Assembly: GCA_907165065.1 (NCBI GenBank)
Contig: OU015523.1
Span: 16,491,834-16,555,833 of the forward strand
DNA length: 64,000 nt
Direction of reading: 5' to 3'
Source: Caprimulgus europaeus
Taxonomy: Eukaryota; Chordata; Aves; Caprimulgiformes; Caprimulgidae
Of the stretch, positions 49,232-61,500 are shown piece after piece. Every line of letters begins with the position of its first letter. The first letter of the stretch is position 1. The notes under the pieces are model-generated. The model was not told the DNA's origin. It saw only the letters and a list, made by a program, of their open reading frames with translations, and made no database searches. The position numbers were made by a program, and so were the translations under genes.

Positions 49232-52200
49232 TGTTTTTAGAGTTTTCCTCTCTGCATCCCTATAAGAAAGCAAAATTATTATTCCTGTTTTTCCCACTGG
49301 GGACCTGGATTCCAGTGATATGCACTACACTGTCAGTTCAGTACTGGTCGGAGCCTGCTCTCACGACCAGCCCTATTGCACCATTTCCATTCTTGGCCCA
49401 GCCTGGCCCTGTGGAAGAGAGTTTCTGTGAATCGAGAAAGTCTGCCAGTCACTGAATTGGGCATGACCAAGACCTTGTACGGACAGTGTGGCTGATATTC
49501 CAGTCTAGCAGACATTTGGACCTGTTCAGCACAAATACTCTTTTCCTTGTAGAGCAGCCTTAGGACAGCAAGGACTGCTGCTGGCCAAGGTGTACCAGCT
49601 AGAAGTAGTAACAGACACTACAAGTTAAGATGGCTGTTTGTTAGCAGAGCTGGGTGGGAGAGTCCAGAAGTAGAGCAGTGGTCAGAGTTACGGGGTTCAG
49701 GGAAAGTGAATGCAGTGAATGTGATAAGGAGGGAAGCTGCAGATCAAGCTTGAACTATTTAAAGAAGAGAAGGCATCCCAGCGCCTGGTTTTTACTAGCA
49801 TATTAGTATCTGATATTCATGTTCTCCGAGATTCATCCAATTCACCAACCAATGAATATTACTAACATTTCCTGTTGCAGAAAATACTATTGATGAAGGA
49901 AAGTGAATGTCAAGAAAGTACTTTTTAATGGCTATTTATTTATATTGAATGGTACTAGAGCGTTATTAAATATGATGTGAATAGTACAATACTGCACCAC
50001 TGTCTTGTCTTGCAGCACGAGCGCTTACTCCTCTTCCAGGAAAACACAGCGGACTCTGCAACAGAGAATGTATCTGTTTTCAGTTGTTCTCATTTCGAGT
50101 TGTCCTCACTTCAGTCTTCATATGACCCAAATGCTACAAGGGAAATTGAAACAAAAACATTTCAGGTCCCTGAGACTGGTGCCTGCATTATGGAGATAAA
50201 GGAAAGAGACAGGAGAATATAGTCTAAACTCTGTAGTCTCATGGTATCTCTAACTGTCCTTTTGGTGACATGGTGACCATCCCTACTGAGATTGCTCTGC
50301 AAAGGCACTGAGCACAACTCAGAAGTGAGTGGTGGTCAAAACATAGGGCAGGCAGTCGATTCTCCATCACAAGGGTGAGGGGAAGGGTGCCACGAGCTGT
50401 CTCAGTGAAATGGCAAGCTGCATTGCACAGAAGGCTGCTGCTGGCAGTGAGCAGGCTGCCTGATTTCTGTGGAGGTCTGCTGGGTGACGTGATTGAGGTC
50501 TGCTCTGCAGGGTGCACCGTATCCACTCCAGCTCTGTTGGGCCAGGCAGCTCCTGCACAGTCCTCCCCTCTGGAAAGAGCCAGGACAAGCTCTCCTGGCA
50601 GCAGTATGGTAAGACATATGGGATCTCCTGCAGGAATGTGGTGCCACAGTCTCTCCCAATTGGTTCTGGAGGCCATGAAACCTCTTAAAAGACATTTTTC
50701 AACTTCCTTCTCCTGGAGGCGGATCAGCACATGATGGGAAGCAGGTGAGGGAAGTAGCCCTCTGCAATACAGCCCACTGCATCTTCTGGGCAAGGAGGAG
50801 ACATTCAGGAGCAGCACCAACAGGGTAAGGAAGCTCAGGCTGAGGCATTACAAGGTCTAGTCTTCCTAACCAACTCATACTGTTTCAATCACTGCTTCTG
50901 ACAGTCCAACCCACTGGGAAAAATGTATGAGCTCTCACTGGGCAACTAGATGTCAGTGCAATGAGGTCAGGTAGGAAAACAACTCTAGTCTCTTGGTTTT
51001 TCCTTGTTTATTCAGACCAGAGAATGGATGGGCCTATTTGACAGGAGGCCACTGTTGGCTAATCCACAAGCCTGAGAGAAGCTAGTAGACCCAGGTCCTA
51101 TTTCTAGTGCTCTCACTGATTTACTCTGTTTTGTTTGGGTTTTTTTAACAGGGGATCCACCTCCCAGAAACATGGAATCACTTTTAAGACTTTTTTGAGG
51201 AAACATTGCTAAAAATTTAGCATACTAGAGTACAAGCCAACTCCATACCTGTGTAATAAAAAATTCACATTCACAAAGGTGTTGCTTAAAGTGCAACAAG
51301 ACATTTACAAGCCAAGATCCCGCGAAAGTCTGAGAAAGAACTGCCATGGTCAAAGGTACCTGAAATGTCCATCCCACTAGAAAACACAGTCACCCCCTGA
51401 AAAACAGGGACAGCTCTGCTTGGCTGTAGTGTCTGAAAGCTTCTGCAATGCCTGTACAAGGACTAATGCTACCTTCCTCTTCCCTTGATAGAAACCCTGG
51501 GGACTGGGAGGGCAGTGAATGAGGCACATTGAGCGACACTCTCTGAGCACCCTACTTGGTTGGTAGCACTCTGTGACATCACCAGTGCATCATTCTCCCC
51601 TCCTTGGGCCCTGCATTTTCAAGGCCAAGCTTCCCAGCCACTCTGCTGCATTTTCAAGGTCTGCAGGCCCCGGGAGATAAGGCATGGAGAAGGGGAAAAG
51701 AGAAAGAGCAAGCAAGAATGGATCTTATTAAATGGAGCGAGGTACTTCTCTCAGTCTCTTGTCACGTTCAGGGCTGATTGGAGGTGAAATTACACTTGGA
51801 GGAGGGGAAGCTCCCTCCCCTGGGACAATCCAGAGGCTCTCACACAAACTTAATTTCAAGCTCTGTTGAAGATGGTGTTTGTCCTTTTTTTTTTTTTAAA
51901 TGCATTCAATTTAATTTCTCAGGCAGACGTGTGAAAATGAGAAAGGCAGACCTTTGACTGTGAAGGCAGCCCGGTGCCTGCTTCTTACAAATCCAGTCTC
52001 ACATTGTTTTCCTCCATCACTGCCCTCAATAAATCTGTGTGCAGGGGTTGCTAAGATGCCCACCACCTCCCTTCCACGCTTCGGTGGAGACAGTTAAATT
52101 ATTTTTTGTTTTCATTTAAACAATCCAATTCGTTTTTAATTCAAAACACCCCACAGCTTTTGACAGCTCTGTTTGAAATGTGAACATTGTGACCTTGAAA

Positions 52201-53591
52201 AGGCCTGGACCTGCTGGCACCATGAAGTTCTGATCTATACTCTGCTCCCAGTCTGTACTTCTTGCTCTCTTGGGAGAAAAAAGCTCGTGGTGGTTTCTGA
52301 TCCACCCGTTTTGGTGATGATGGCTGAAGGGGAAGGAGAGGAACTCCATTTGGGTTTGGAAGGCTCCTGAGGGAGACATTCCTGGAGATTCAGCCCTCCC
52401 AGCCCACACAGAAACATGAGCTGTTTGGCTCCTCTGCAGACAGTTAATCTGGCTAGTTGTATGTTCATTTTCCAGTCTTGAAAGCATATATGCACACAGG
52501 TAAAAATACAGATTAGGGTAGGCTGTTGCCTTTCCAGCTGACCTGCCGCTTCTGCCCAGGAACTGACACAGGGTGACAACTTTTACAATTAAGCCCTGGC
52601 TGCGAGGAAGTTAGCAGAGCTGCTGGCGCTGGACAATTCCAGCAGGTCTGGCTTCTCCCTGCCTCCAACACAGATGGAGGCAGACAAGCCTTGCCCAAGT
52701 TGTTCCTACATCACAAGTTCCTGCTGTGACCCAAGGGAGGATCACAAGGCATAATGCATAAAGTAGTACCAAGCTTTAAAACAATTGCTGTCTGCAACGC
52801 CCAGGTCATACCACAAAATTCTTGGTTTCTCTCATTGTTCCATGGTTGATGCTGAGATTAGTTCTTTCCTGACCATGGCATTGTACTTGCTGGAGCTTTT
52901 AGCAGAGCAGCGAAGCTTGCTTTGTTTTATGGAAGGGAAGATGAGGGTGGGTTTGCCATGGTCATGGGGGTAACAGCACAGGGAGAACATAAATGGTCAA
53001 GACTTACAGCAGTGTGTAAGAAAAGCAATCTTTGCAGCAGCAGCATTGGGTGAGCTTCAATAAAGCAAGACTTTGCCCAGGCAAAAGAAATGTTAAATAT
53101 ATTTTTTACTAAAAAAACCCCAATTAATTTAAAATTAAATGTGAAATGACAAGAATTTACATCCAGGGCTTAAGCAATCCACTTAAATTGAATACTGGGT
53201 TGTTCTGCACAGCAGAATGACTGAGGTCAAGTTTCCTACAGATGGGTTCCCTACATCTTAGCCCAGCTCTGAAGCAAGAGTACTTCCAGCTCCCCATATA
53301 GACACTATCACTCTCTCCCCACATCTTTTTCCCATGCCACCCCATCTGGAGGGCAAACAGAGGCCTGGTTCAGGGACAGGTGTGCTGGCTGGTGGGCCAG
53401 CACAGAAAAGATGACTGCCCAGCTGGCAGCTATGCCTTGGAGTGGGATGGGAAGCTGAGCTATGGGTACCTGCCCACTCTCACAGGCATAAATTTCCTTT
53501 TTACTACTCTCCTCACTGCAAACCCAGATGCTGAGTTTTCTCTGAAGCCTTGCAGGAATGTCATATCTGTAAGACTTCTTTTCCTCTGCCA

Positions 53592-53766
53592 GACTGGAAC
53601 AGGCTGTCTAGGGAAGTGGTGGAGTCCCCATTCCTGGAGGTGGTCAAGAAATGTGTAGATGTGTCACTCAGGGACATGGTTTAGTGGGCATGGTGGTGAT
53701 GAGTTGACAGTTGGACTGGATGATCTTAGAGGTAGGTCTTTTCCAACCTTAATGGTTCTGTGGTTT
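53592..53766 (+). mobile_element. CR1 LINE, short 3' fragment
   Basis: Starts at CTGGAACAGGCTGTCTAGGG (end of ORF2), then GACATGGTTTAGTGGGCATG (the ORF2 stop) and GATGATCTTAGAGG. It ends CCAACCTTAATGGTTCTGTG. Same subtype as the copy at 1960, distinct from the copies at 8975, 28763 and 36584. Confidence 0.93.
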
Positions 53767-53991
53767 AAGTGAAAATGGGCAAGACATGAAGAACCCATTA
53801 GGAGAACAGGCAGATAGACTGACGGCACAATCTTGTCAGTCTCATCTCATCAAGAAATCAGCCAATAAATAAGATAGGTATAAAAGCCAAAATGTTTATG
53901 GGCAGTGAGGCCATGGCAGGGCATCCCTCGCTGTGCAGGCTGTGCTGCTGTAGTCCCTTCAGGCTAGGTAGAAGGGACTACGTAGAAGAGT

Positions 53992-54456
53992 AGAATCATA
54001 GAATCATTAAGGTTAGAAAATACCTCCAAGATCATCAACCCAACACCATCATGCCCACTAAACCATGTCCTGAAGTGCCACATCTACATGGTTTTTTAAC
54101 ACCTCCAGGGATGGTGACTCCACCATTTCCCTGGGCAGCCTGTTCCAATCCTTGACAACCCTTTTGGTAAAGAAATTTTTCCCACTATCCAATCTAAATC
54201 TCCCCTGGCACAACTTGAGGCCGTTTCCTCTTGTTCTGTCACTTGTTACTTGGGAGAAGGGACTGACCCCCACCTGGCTGCACTCTCCTTTCAGGCAGTT
54301 GTAGAGAGCGAGGTCTCCCCTCAGCCTCCTTCTCTCCAGGCTAAACAACCCCAGTTCCCTCAGCCGCTCCTTATCAGACTTGTGCTCCAGACCCTTCCCC
54401 AGCTCCCTTGCCCTTCTCTGGACGTGCTCCAGCACCTCCATGTCCTTCTGGCAGTG
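53992..54456 (-). mobile_element. CR1 LINE, 3' part with open ORF2 end, minus strand
   Basis: Begins with the reversed tail AGAATCATAGAATCATTAAG. The minus strand is open for 127 codons (54441-54058): [48 protein letters not shown] and LQDMV, then a stop. This is the undamaged C-terminal end of CR1 ORF2, so the copy is among the younger ones here. Its 5'-truncated end lies only about 35 bp left of where the CpG-rich promoter begins. Confidence 0.94.
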
Positions 54457-54639
54457 TATTCATTTCAGTCTATCTCCCTCTGCTCAGTCCAATAAGCAAT
54501 TCCGAGTCGGGACAGCGGCTGTGGGCTGGCAGAGGAGAAGGGTCCCGCTAGAGCTCAGCAGCCGTCCCTTCCCCTCTCCCCTCAGCGCCGTCACCCGACC
54601 GACGGCCGTGACAGCGGCGGGCGCGGAGGGAGCCCGGGG

Positions 54640-54664
54640 CCTACAGCTCCCAGCACGCCGTGCG
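54640..54664 (+). promoter_or_regulatory. ZNF143/THAP11 (SBS) type motif
   Basis: CCTACAGCTCCCAGCACGCC followed by GTGCG fits the extended ACTACAnnTCCCAGnnTGCnnnGCG consensus with few mismatches. The position inside a CpG-island promoter is typical for this factor. Confidence 0.65.
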
Positions 54665-54690
54665 GCGGACAGCCCGGCCGCGGGCCGCCC

Positions 54691-54715
54691 CGCTTTGCAT
54701 GCGGGGAGATGTAGT
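54691..54715 (-). promoter_or_regulatory. ZNF143/THAP11 (SBS) type motif, reverse orientation
   Basis: The minus strand reads ACTACATCTCCCCGCATGCA followed by AAGCG. It matches the long consensus at the ACTACA core, the CCC core and the TGCnnnGCG end. It lies 26 bp from the + strand copy, with the two facing each other. Confidence 0.65.
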
Positions 54716-55246
54716 CTCGCCGGGACTGCGGGCGGGGGCTGCGGTGGCGGCTGCGTGAAGGTTGGGCGGAAACGGCCTCGCGCCTCCGCTCCCCCGCTTC
54801 GCCAGGGGCTGAGGGCGCTCGCTGGCCCAACCCGCGCTGCCGGGAGGTGACGGGGCATTGCTGGGGAGCCTGCCCGCCCTCCCGCTCTCAGGCCGTCCCA
54901 GCGGGCCGCGCCGGCCGTGTGCCGCTCTGCCCCGGGGCGGGCGGTCACTCTCCTGGAGCCGCTACCGCCGCCTCCTGAGGCAGCCCGTCCCGCGGGGGCA
55001 GCCGTGAGGGTGTGGGAGGGAGGGCGGCCGCTGCGCCGGTGCCGCTGGCTGCCGGGCTCGGGTGCCGCTTCCCCCCGTGGTCTTCTGCTCTGGGTGGGCT
55101 GGAACAGCTTTTTCTCCCCTTCAGCCCGCCCTGCAGCGGGAAGGGGTGGTTTGGCTCGGACCGACCGGACGAAGCCCCGCTAGAAGAGCAGACTGCCGCC
55201 TCAGAAAGTTGGAAGAGGAGGAGGTGGAGGTCTTCCCGGCACAGCG

Positions 55247-55258
55247 ATGCAGCCCTGA
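55247..55258 (+). CDS. Short upstream ORF 1 in the galactosyltransferase leader
   Basis: ATG CAG CCC TGA, 70 bases before the main start. It exists in the mRNA only if transcription starts upstream of it. Confidence 0.35.
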   Translation: MQP

Positions 55259-55302
55259 GCGCTGGAAAGCACTTAAACTCCTCACCGGTCTGGTTCCAGA
55301 GC

Positions 55303-55311
55303 ATGGGCTAA
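55303..55311 (+). CDS. Minimal upstream ORF 2 in the galactosyltransferase leader
   Basis: ATG GGC TAA, ending five bases before the main ATG at 55317. It is so close that reinitiation at the main ATG would be inefficient. Leaky scanning is the likely route if the element is used at all. Confidence 0.4.
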   Translation: MG

Positions 55312-55316
55312 AAACT

Positions 55317-55554
55317 ATGTCCCTCTCCCGTGTCGAAAATCCTTGTTTTCTGCTGTTTCTGTTTGTCTTCCAAGCAATATTTATCCTGATATTATACCGA
55401 GGTGGACCTTCAAATGTGTTCCGTGGGTTTTTAGACTCGCATCAAGTTCTAGATTACTCAAAAACTCACGATGTGTATACAAACCTCAGCTTGTTTACCC
55501 GGGCTCCTAATGAAGAAACGATGCCATACTGCTCGGCACAGTCACCGATCTTCG
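55317..55554 (+). CDS. Galactosyltransferase coding exon 1
   Basis: Encodes residues 1-79 and the first base of V80: tail, membrane anchor and stem up to AQSPIF. The start has A at -3. The donor is CTTCG|GTAGGT, and using it joins V80 to exon 2 as the VGP seen in the family (SPLLVGP). An upstream stretch of the same frame stays open but lies in the CpG-rich leader. Confidence 0.88.
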
Positions 55555-58500
55555 GTAGGTATGAACCGACAGTGTTTGACATGACTGCTTTGGTAGGTGA
55601 TAATGCTGAACACTTTGTAAGTTGTATGTTTTTCAAACTTTTCCACTTTAAAAGTGCTATACTGACGTCATACTTGCACTGACAAAGCTTTCTTGTGTTA
55701 ATTAACTCATTTTTTGTTGGTTATACAAGGAAAAGTATACTACTGATCTAAAAACTTACAGTAGTAAGGATTTGGCTACATAGAGATTGTAGAACAAGAG
55801 TGAAAACAGTGCATAGTGGTAATACCTATGAACACCTTTTTTTTTCCCCACCCCCTTGGCAGTCCTGTATAAAATGTGCCAACGACTGTGCTTTGATAAC
55901 GGCGTAATTTTGACCTCTGACTCTCTCTAACTCCTGGAGTCTTTGTCGCAGCCTTATATCAAGCCTGTAGTTCAATATAAATTTATTAAGTTGGCTTAAA
56001 TATTGTTTATATGAGAATTTAGCTTGGCAACTTGCTCTTCATGATTATCTTTTTGGCCTCTGATTGCTATGCATCCTTTAGGTGTAGAAACATCTCCTTT
56101 AGAGTTAAAAGTCTGGTCACGGGTTAATTTTTATTTACAATGGGAACAAATCAGAGCTGCTAGAGGCAGCATTAATCTAGCTACTACGCTAGTAAAACAG
56201 TTAAAAAACTAAGTAAATACAAAGTCAAAGCCATAAAACAAGTGTGTTGGTATTGGTGTGTCTCAGTAATAGTGAATCAGTTCCACTCAGCCAGCCAGGA
56301 GTGGATGAGTTCTGTAAGCTCGCACTCACAGCTGGTTTGGGGATGTCTACTTTGTAGGGTACCCTGTAGTAAGTTCCCCTGGTCTGTTTTATCATACTGC
56401 ACAGGTTTCTGCGTGTCTGAGTCTTGCATGTCACTAGTCTTGGAGCACTATTTGGTAGTTGCCCTGCTGTTCTAGGAAAGCTGATCCCTGCAGGTGGAGC
56501 GCAGTAAGAGCAAATGGCTGCCCTTGGTTCACAGGTGGAAGTGTTGTTGAAAGCTGGAGCTAGTGCTGTGATTACTCTCCTGTGGAGTCAGTTACTGAGG
56601 TTGGAAAACTCTGCTGGGATACTTTGGATAAGCTTTTTTAGACTGCAGTTTTGGTAATGATGCTTGTTCTTTGGGGAAGTTTTCTTCCTTTGTTTCTGCA
56701 GTTAAATGACATACAACAGTCTGTACGATAAAACTGTATGATAACTTTTGGGTATATGCTTCAGCACCTTCCTTGGCTCTACTAAGTAAATACTGAAATA
56801 CTAACAGGACAGAGCCTTTTTTGCACAGGTGCCAGTTCTGATGGTCTTAGTGTAGTCTCTGTTCATCACTAGCCACAGCCCATCAGTCTTTTGGGAAGCT
56901 ACAATTCTGTGTTTCCAACTTAAATGTTTTATTTGAAAAAGCACAGCAGAAAAATGCCTGCACCCTGCTTGTCTCCACTGCTGTTGAGAATCCGCTGTCC
57001 TGAAAAGAGTCAAATGAGAAAGGTTTGGTCCCCAAAAAAACAAAAATAAAGAAAAGCAAACAGAAAACAGAACTAGATGCAGTTCTCTGCAGCTTGCATG
57101 CAAGCCATCAGATAAGCAAGAGTGGTGATGGTGCAGAGTAAAATTGTACTAATCAATGCTCTTAGAGCTGTGAAATCTTTTTAAGACCTCTTCTCTGTCC
57201 ATCCCCGAGAATGCTGAGAATAGAGGGGGTTGGCCTGCATGTTGTGCTTCAGAGCTAAAATGGAAACATAATGTTAGTTATAGATAGAAATAAACACTAA
57301 AGTTGACTGGGGGGAAAAAGAAATATGAGGCAAAGTAATTGTGGAAATTTTGCTGCATAAAAATGAAGCATGTGAAGCGTTGGTACTGTGAAAAGTAAAT
57401 CATTTGGAGTGTTGATACAGACTCAGTTTAGGAAAAAGGAACATTCTGCTGTTTGCTCTTTACCCCAGAAATGCATGCAGCTCTGCAAGGTAGTTGCCCT
57501 TTGTGTTGTGTGTGATGAGCACATATGAATAGATACAGAAATACTTTATAAAAGTCTTGATTAGTTGTTATCATCTTCTCTCATGGGACTGATCTCTCTT
57601 GGAAGTGTTATATCAGAGACAGTGGTACCTTTTAATATTAATTTAATAAACTCCATTAAATGAGATTTCAGATCAATTCTGGAGGACTGTAGTCTCCTGT
57701 TCAGAGCTGCTAATAAGTCACTGTGTCCACTCCAAAGCGTGTTAAAGTAACTGGAAGAATGCCAAATGGTTTAAATGGTTTCTGCATCAGGGCTTTCATG
57801 AAGTGCAGCACTTTTTACACTTATGTATGTAGTGGATCCTTTCAATAACTGTTTGTAAGATCAGCTTGCAGCTCGTCTGTCTTTTCCTACCTCTTGAATC
57901 TCCAGCATCTCGGTTCTTCCAGGGCTGTGGAGTAAGAATTAAAGTATAGTTGCTAAACACTTCTGCCTTGGAGGAACTAGACTAGTGCTGACTAATGTTA
58001 TTTTTTTAACACTGAGTGGTTTCCATTGAACTTTTTGTGACTGACAACTTGGCAAGCTTTGTGCTAGATATTCAATGTCTTTATTAAGATGGTGAATAAA
58101 TCACTCAAGTTCCTTTACAGGTTTAAGTTTCTACACAAATAACCAGTTACCTGGTTTTTCCTCCTTCATTTTTGGAAAAAGCTAAGAGTTGTGCTTAGTC
58201 AAACTTAACGAAGTAGCATTTAAATTCAAACTCTGACTTTCTCACATTGCATGCCAGATGTGTTGTTTGTTTCAGTTCATCTTTTCTCCTTACCAGGAAG
58301 AAGCTTGGTGCTAGAAGACTCAGGCTTGTTTTGTTTTGTTTTTTAAAGAGGTACCTCACTTCACACGAGGTATGTGCTGAACAAGTTGGTTTGGCCCTTG
58401 AGGACTTTAATAGTTGCAAGTTCTGTCTGTAACTGTGCTGTTTTACATATGCTGGTGCTATGGAAGAATTTCTTTCCAAGCCCTCCTTGGAGAAGTTCCT

Positions 58501-61500
58501 CACTTTCACTGTCATTTGTCAGAACCTTTTTGTGAGTGTGACCATCCACTGTGGTAATGAGTAGCTCCTGCTGCATCTCCCAGTGGGTGCTCTGCCTCTA
58601 GAGTTTCTTCTCTTGGATTTAAAGAGAAGTAAAAAGGTGGTAATGCTGAGGTTTATTTTCAGCTGTAGTTGAGGAAGCCTTGTATTCTGTCACTAGAAAC
58701 TGGTGCTTAAATTAAGGCTATTGGTCTGTTGTTTGGTTTTGTTGTTTTGTTTTTTTCTTTCTTTCATTCAAACCAAGGTAGAGTTATACAAATAAGACTC
58801 TGTTAATGTAGTGTGTGGTGCTGCCCTCTCTTAGTGAGATCTTTATCCATGCTGCTGTTCCCATTGGTTTAGTTTCTGTAGGTTCTGTTTATTCTGTTTG
58901 AACTCAGTAATTGTAGCTGCTAACTCTAAATACATAGCAAGAAGTTTAGAAGTCATGTTGTTTGTTTCTTAAGATGGGATAGATCTGGTCAGAATTAACA
59001 GATTCCCTTGATCACCCCAGTGTGTTACCTAGAAAGTAAAGCAAGCAGGGAGCGTGCTGTGACTGGCACCAGCTAACGACACAAGCAGGGAATTGTGAGT
59101 TTTAATATTAAATTGCAGTGTGTAGAGTTAATTAAACAACCTCTGGTGATGATACTGGCACAGAAGGAGCTTGGGAATTGGGTGATGGAGAAGTTGCTCA
59201 GACACTCCAGGGTGTTGGTTTTGTACCCTGTGTGAATTGGGATCCTCTGCTTTCTGGCGTGTCCGAGATGGGCTTTTCCTCCTCCCCCAAGGCTGCGCTT
59301 TAGCAGTTCTGTTTTTCCCTGTTTGGTCCAGCCTGCAAGTGCTCTGTTCACATCTGGGATTTAATTGGATTATGGTGCATTAACCTTTTGTTAGTTGGCT
59401 GGGAAGGAGACCTGAGAGCCAGAATTTAACTTGTAGCTGTAGGGCAGCCAGAGTCTGGAGTCACAGACTTCAACTTCTCTTTTTGTGTTTCTTTGGCATA
59501 TACTAGATTGAGTTTCTAAGCTGAGCTGAGGCATGGAGCCAGGTAGCTCAGGAGAACATGACATCTTGAAAAACCTGAAAAATGCAGATATTACCCATGT
59601 GAATTATATGCTTGGGTATGGAAGGAGACAGCAGGAGTGAAAGAAACTATTGTGCATCTTACTCTTACCCTTATGTCCAAATTCATATTTGATTTTTTTG
59701 AATTTAAGGATTATCACTACAGAATCCTACTCTGCAATACAATGAGCCCCAATTGTATTATAGAAAACAAAAACCTGCCTTTGTGGGAGAACAGAAGGGA
59801 TTAATTCCCTTTCTTAAATTTTCCTTGGAGCAATGATCTGGAGTTGAAATCCAATCTGAATATAACATTTCTTTAGCAAGCTCCAGTTGTCATCAAATTG
59901 ATGGTGAATGGTGCTTTAGTTATAAGATCTGATAATCAGGGAGTTCATAAATCTAAGAAGCAACACAAATTGCAGGTTAAAAAATTTTGGACTGAAACGT
60001 GGTGGTCTTAAAGGCAGAACAGGAAACTTCTTTGCATAGAGGTAGGTGATAACATCATAAAATCCTAACAGTAAATGTGACCTAGATTCGTGGGCACACA
60101 GCACGATCCTCTGAAGAACTACTCTTCTGTTTCAGGAACAAAGGTATGGCAGCTCCATTTTCCTAATCAGGGTAACCCAGTCACAATCAAATTCCCCCTG
60201 TGCTTTAGATACTTAGGGAAGGATTGAAAAGTTAATGGTTAAGAGTCAGCTATTGTACAATCTTGCTGACAAGCAAAATTCAGGTTTTCCTTTTAAAAAC
60301 GATCAAAGACCAACCAACCAACAAAAACCAACCATGAAGTGGGATTCCTCGTGGCTGGACCTTTCTGACAGCGTGAGGGATGGGGTCAGTGGCTGTTCAG
60401 ACTGACCTTCAGGAAATGCCGTGTTCCTTGAGGAGGAGAAGGAGGCACTTACTGAATGTAGGTTTGCCCATGAGCTATGTGAGGAATATCAGCTTCCACA
60501 TACTGGCAAAATGCTGCCCAGTTCTGAATGGACAGTTTGAATCTTATGCCAAATTTAGTCCCCAAGCCTTGTTAGTGCTCAAAAAAACCTCCAAAACCAA
60601 CAAAAATAAAACCAAACCCACAAAAGCAGTGGAGGGGTGTTGCTTCCTTCTGTGTCAGTTAAACAGGATGTGGGTGAATGCAGGCTCAATTTTTTTTTTT
60701 TTTTTTAGAAGTGTAGCAGACACTTGAATGTAGGATGGGCTGGAAGAAGCATCTTCTGGACTCACCTGCTTAAATATTTAATTAGACATCAGGCACACCT
60801 GTACCTCTCCCTGCTGGAATAAAGGCTACTAAACACCAGGCTGAAATACTTGTGCTGTCTCTCAGGCTTCATTATCAGAGTTTATTTTAGCAAATAATTT
60901 ATTTCAGTGGTTTAAGAGGGAGTCTGACTTACAAGATGCTGAAAAGTTGCTTCGAGACAGCCATAGGATTAACTATGAGCTTGGAAGGAAAAGAAAAAAA
61001 ATATTTATAATAATTTAATATTAATATAATAATAATATAACCAACCAACAAAAACAAGAGAACAAACCAAAAACAAACAACTTGCCTTACAGACTTCTGG
61101 TGCAAAAAGATATTTTGTCTTTGGGTAGCATGGCCTGCAGAGGGTTGTTGGTCCTACTTAAAGCTGTCATTTGAAATTGTCAGCTTTTAATTGTCATTTA
61201 GGTAAAGGTTTCTTCCCGATTCATTTAAGTAATAGATTTTAATCTTGTTCTGCATTTGTGTTTTACTTCCTTAGAAGTTGATAGTGGTTGGAAACCATTA
61301 AGACAGACTGATTTGTGCATAAATATAACTACTCTTCTAGTTCTGGCACCTTTTCTCGCTACCCAGAAGGACAAGCATTTAAATAATTGTAGAATTTGTT
61401 TGTTCATAGTGCTGCAATATAAGACTTGGGTTAAAATGGTGATTGACACTTTATATCAATTCTTTCGTGCTTGGGACTTGTCAGGCTTTTTCCATCTGAA

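Larger units (their letters stand above)
46513..53591. other. Intergenic stretch between the two glycosyltransferase genes
   Basis: No gene can be named here. Two short segments look coding-like with flanking splice signals (47195-47338 minus, 50511-50608 plus). A C-run/CA repeat lies at 49212-49231 and a T-run at about 51883-51897. The rest is unremarkable unique sequence. Confidence 0.45.
54490..55300 (+). promoter_or_regulatory. CpG island promoter of the galactosyltransferase
   Basis: CpG-dense, GC-rich DNA contains the presumed transcription start and the 5' UTR, and ends just before the start codon at 55317. It carries two ZNF143/SBS-type motifs in opposite orientation (54640-54664 and 54691-54715). 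No TATA box was seen, as expected for a housekeeping-type promoter. Whether the 5' UTR is one exon is not clear. Long open frames on both strands here are effects of composition. Confidence 0.8.

Noticed and set aside
50239..50820. 193-codon minus-strand open frame
   Set aside because: Other frames on both strands are open over the same interval, and no domain or family signature is visible.
54058..54441. 127-codon minus-strand frame that looks like a real protein
   Set aside because: It is the C-terminal end of CR1 ORF2 and is annotated under the mobile element rather than as a host gene.
54484..54948. Long open frames on both strands (154-156 codons) in the second CpG island
   Set aside because: Composition effect of GC-rich promoter DNA. 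They precede the galactosyltransferase start and show no conserved protein signature.
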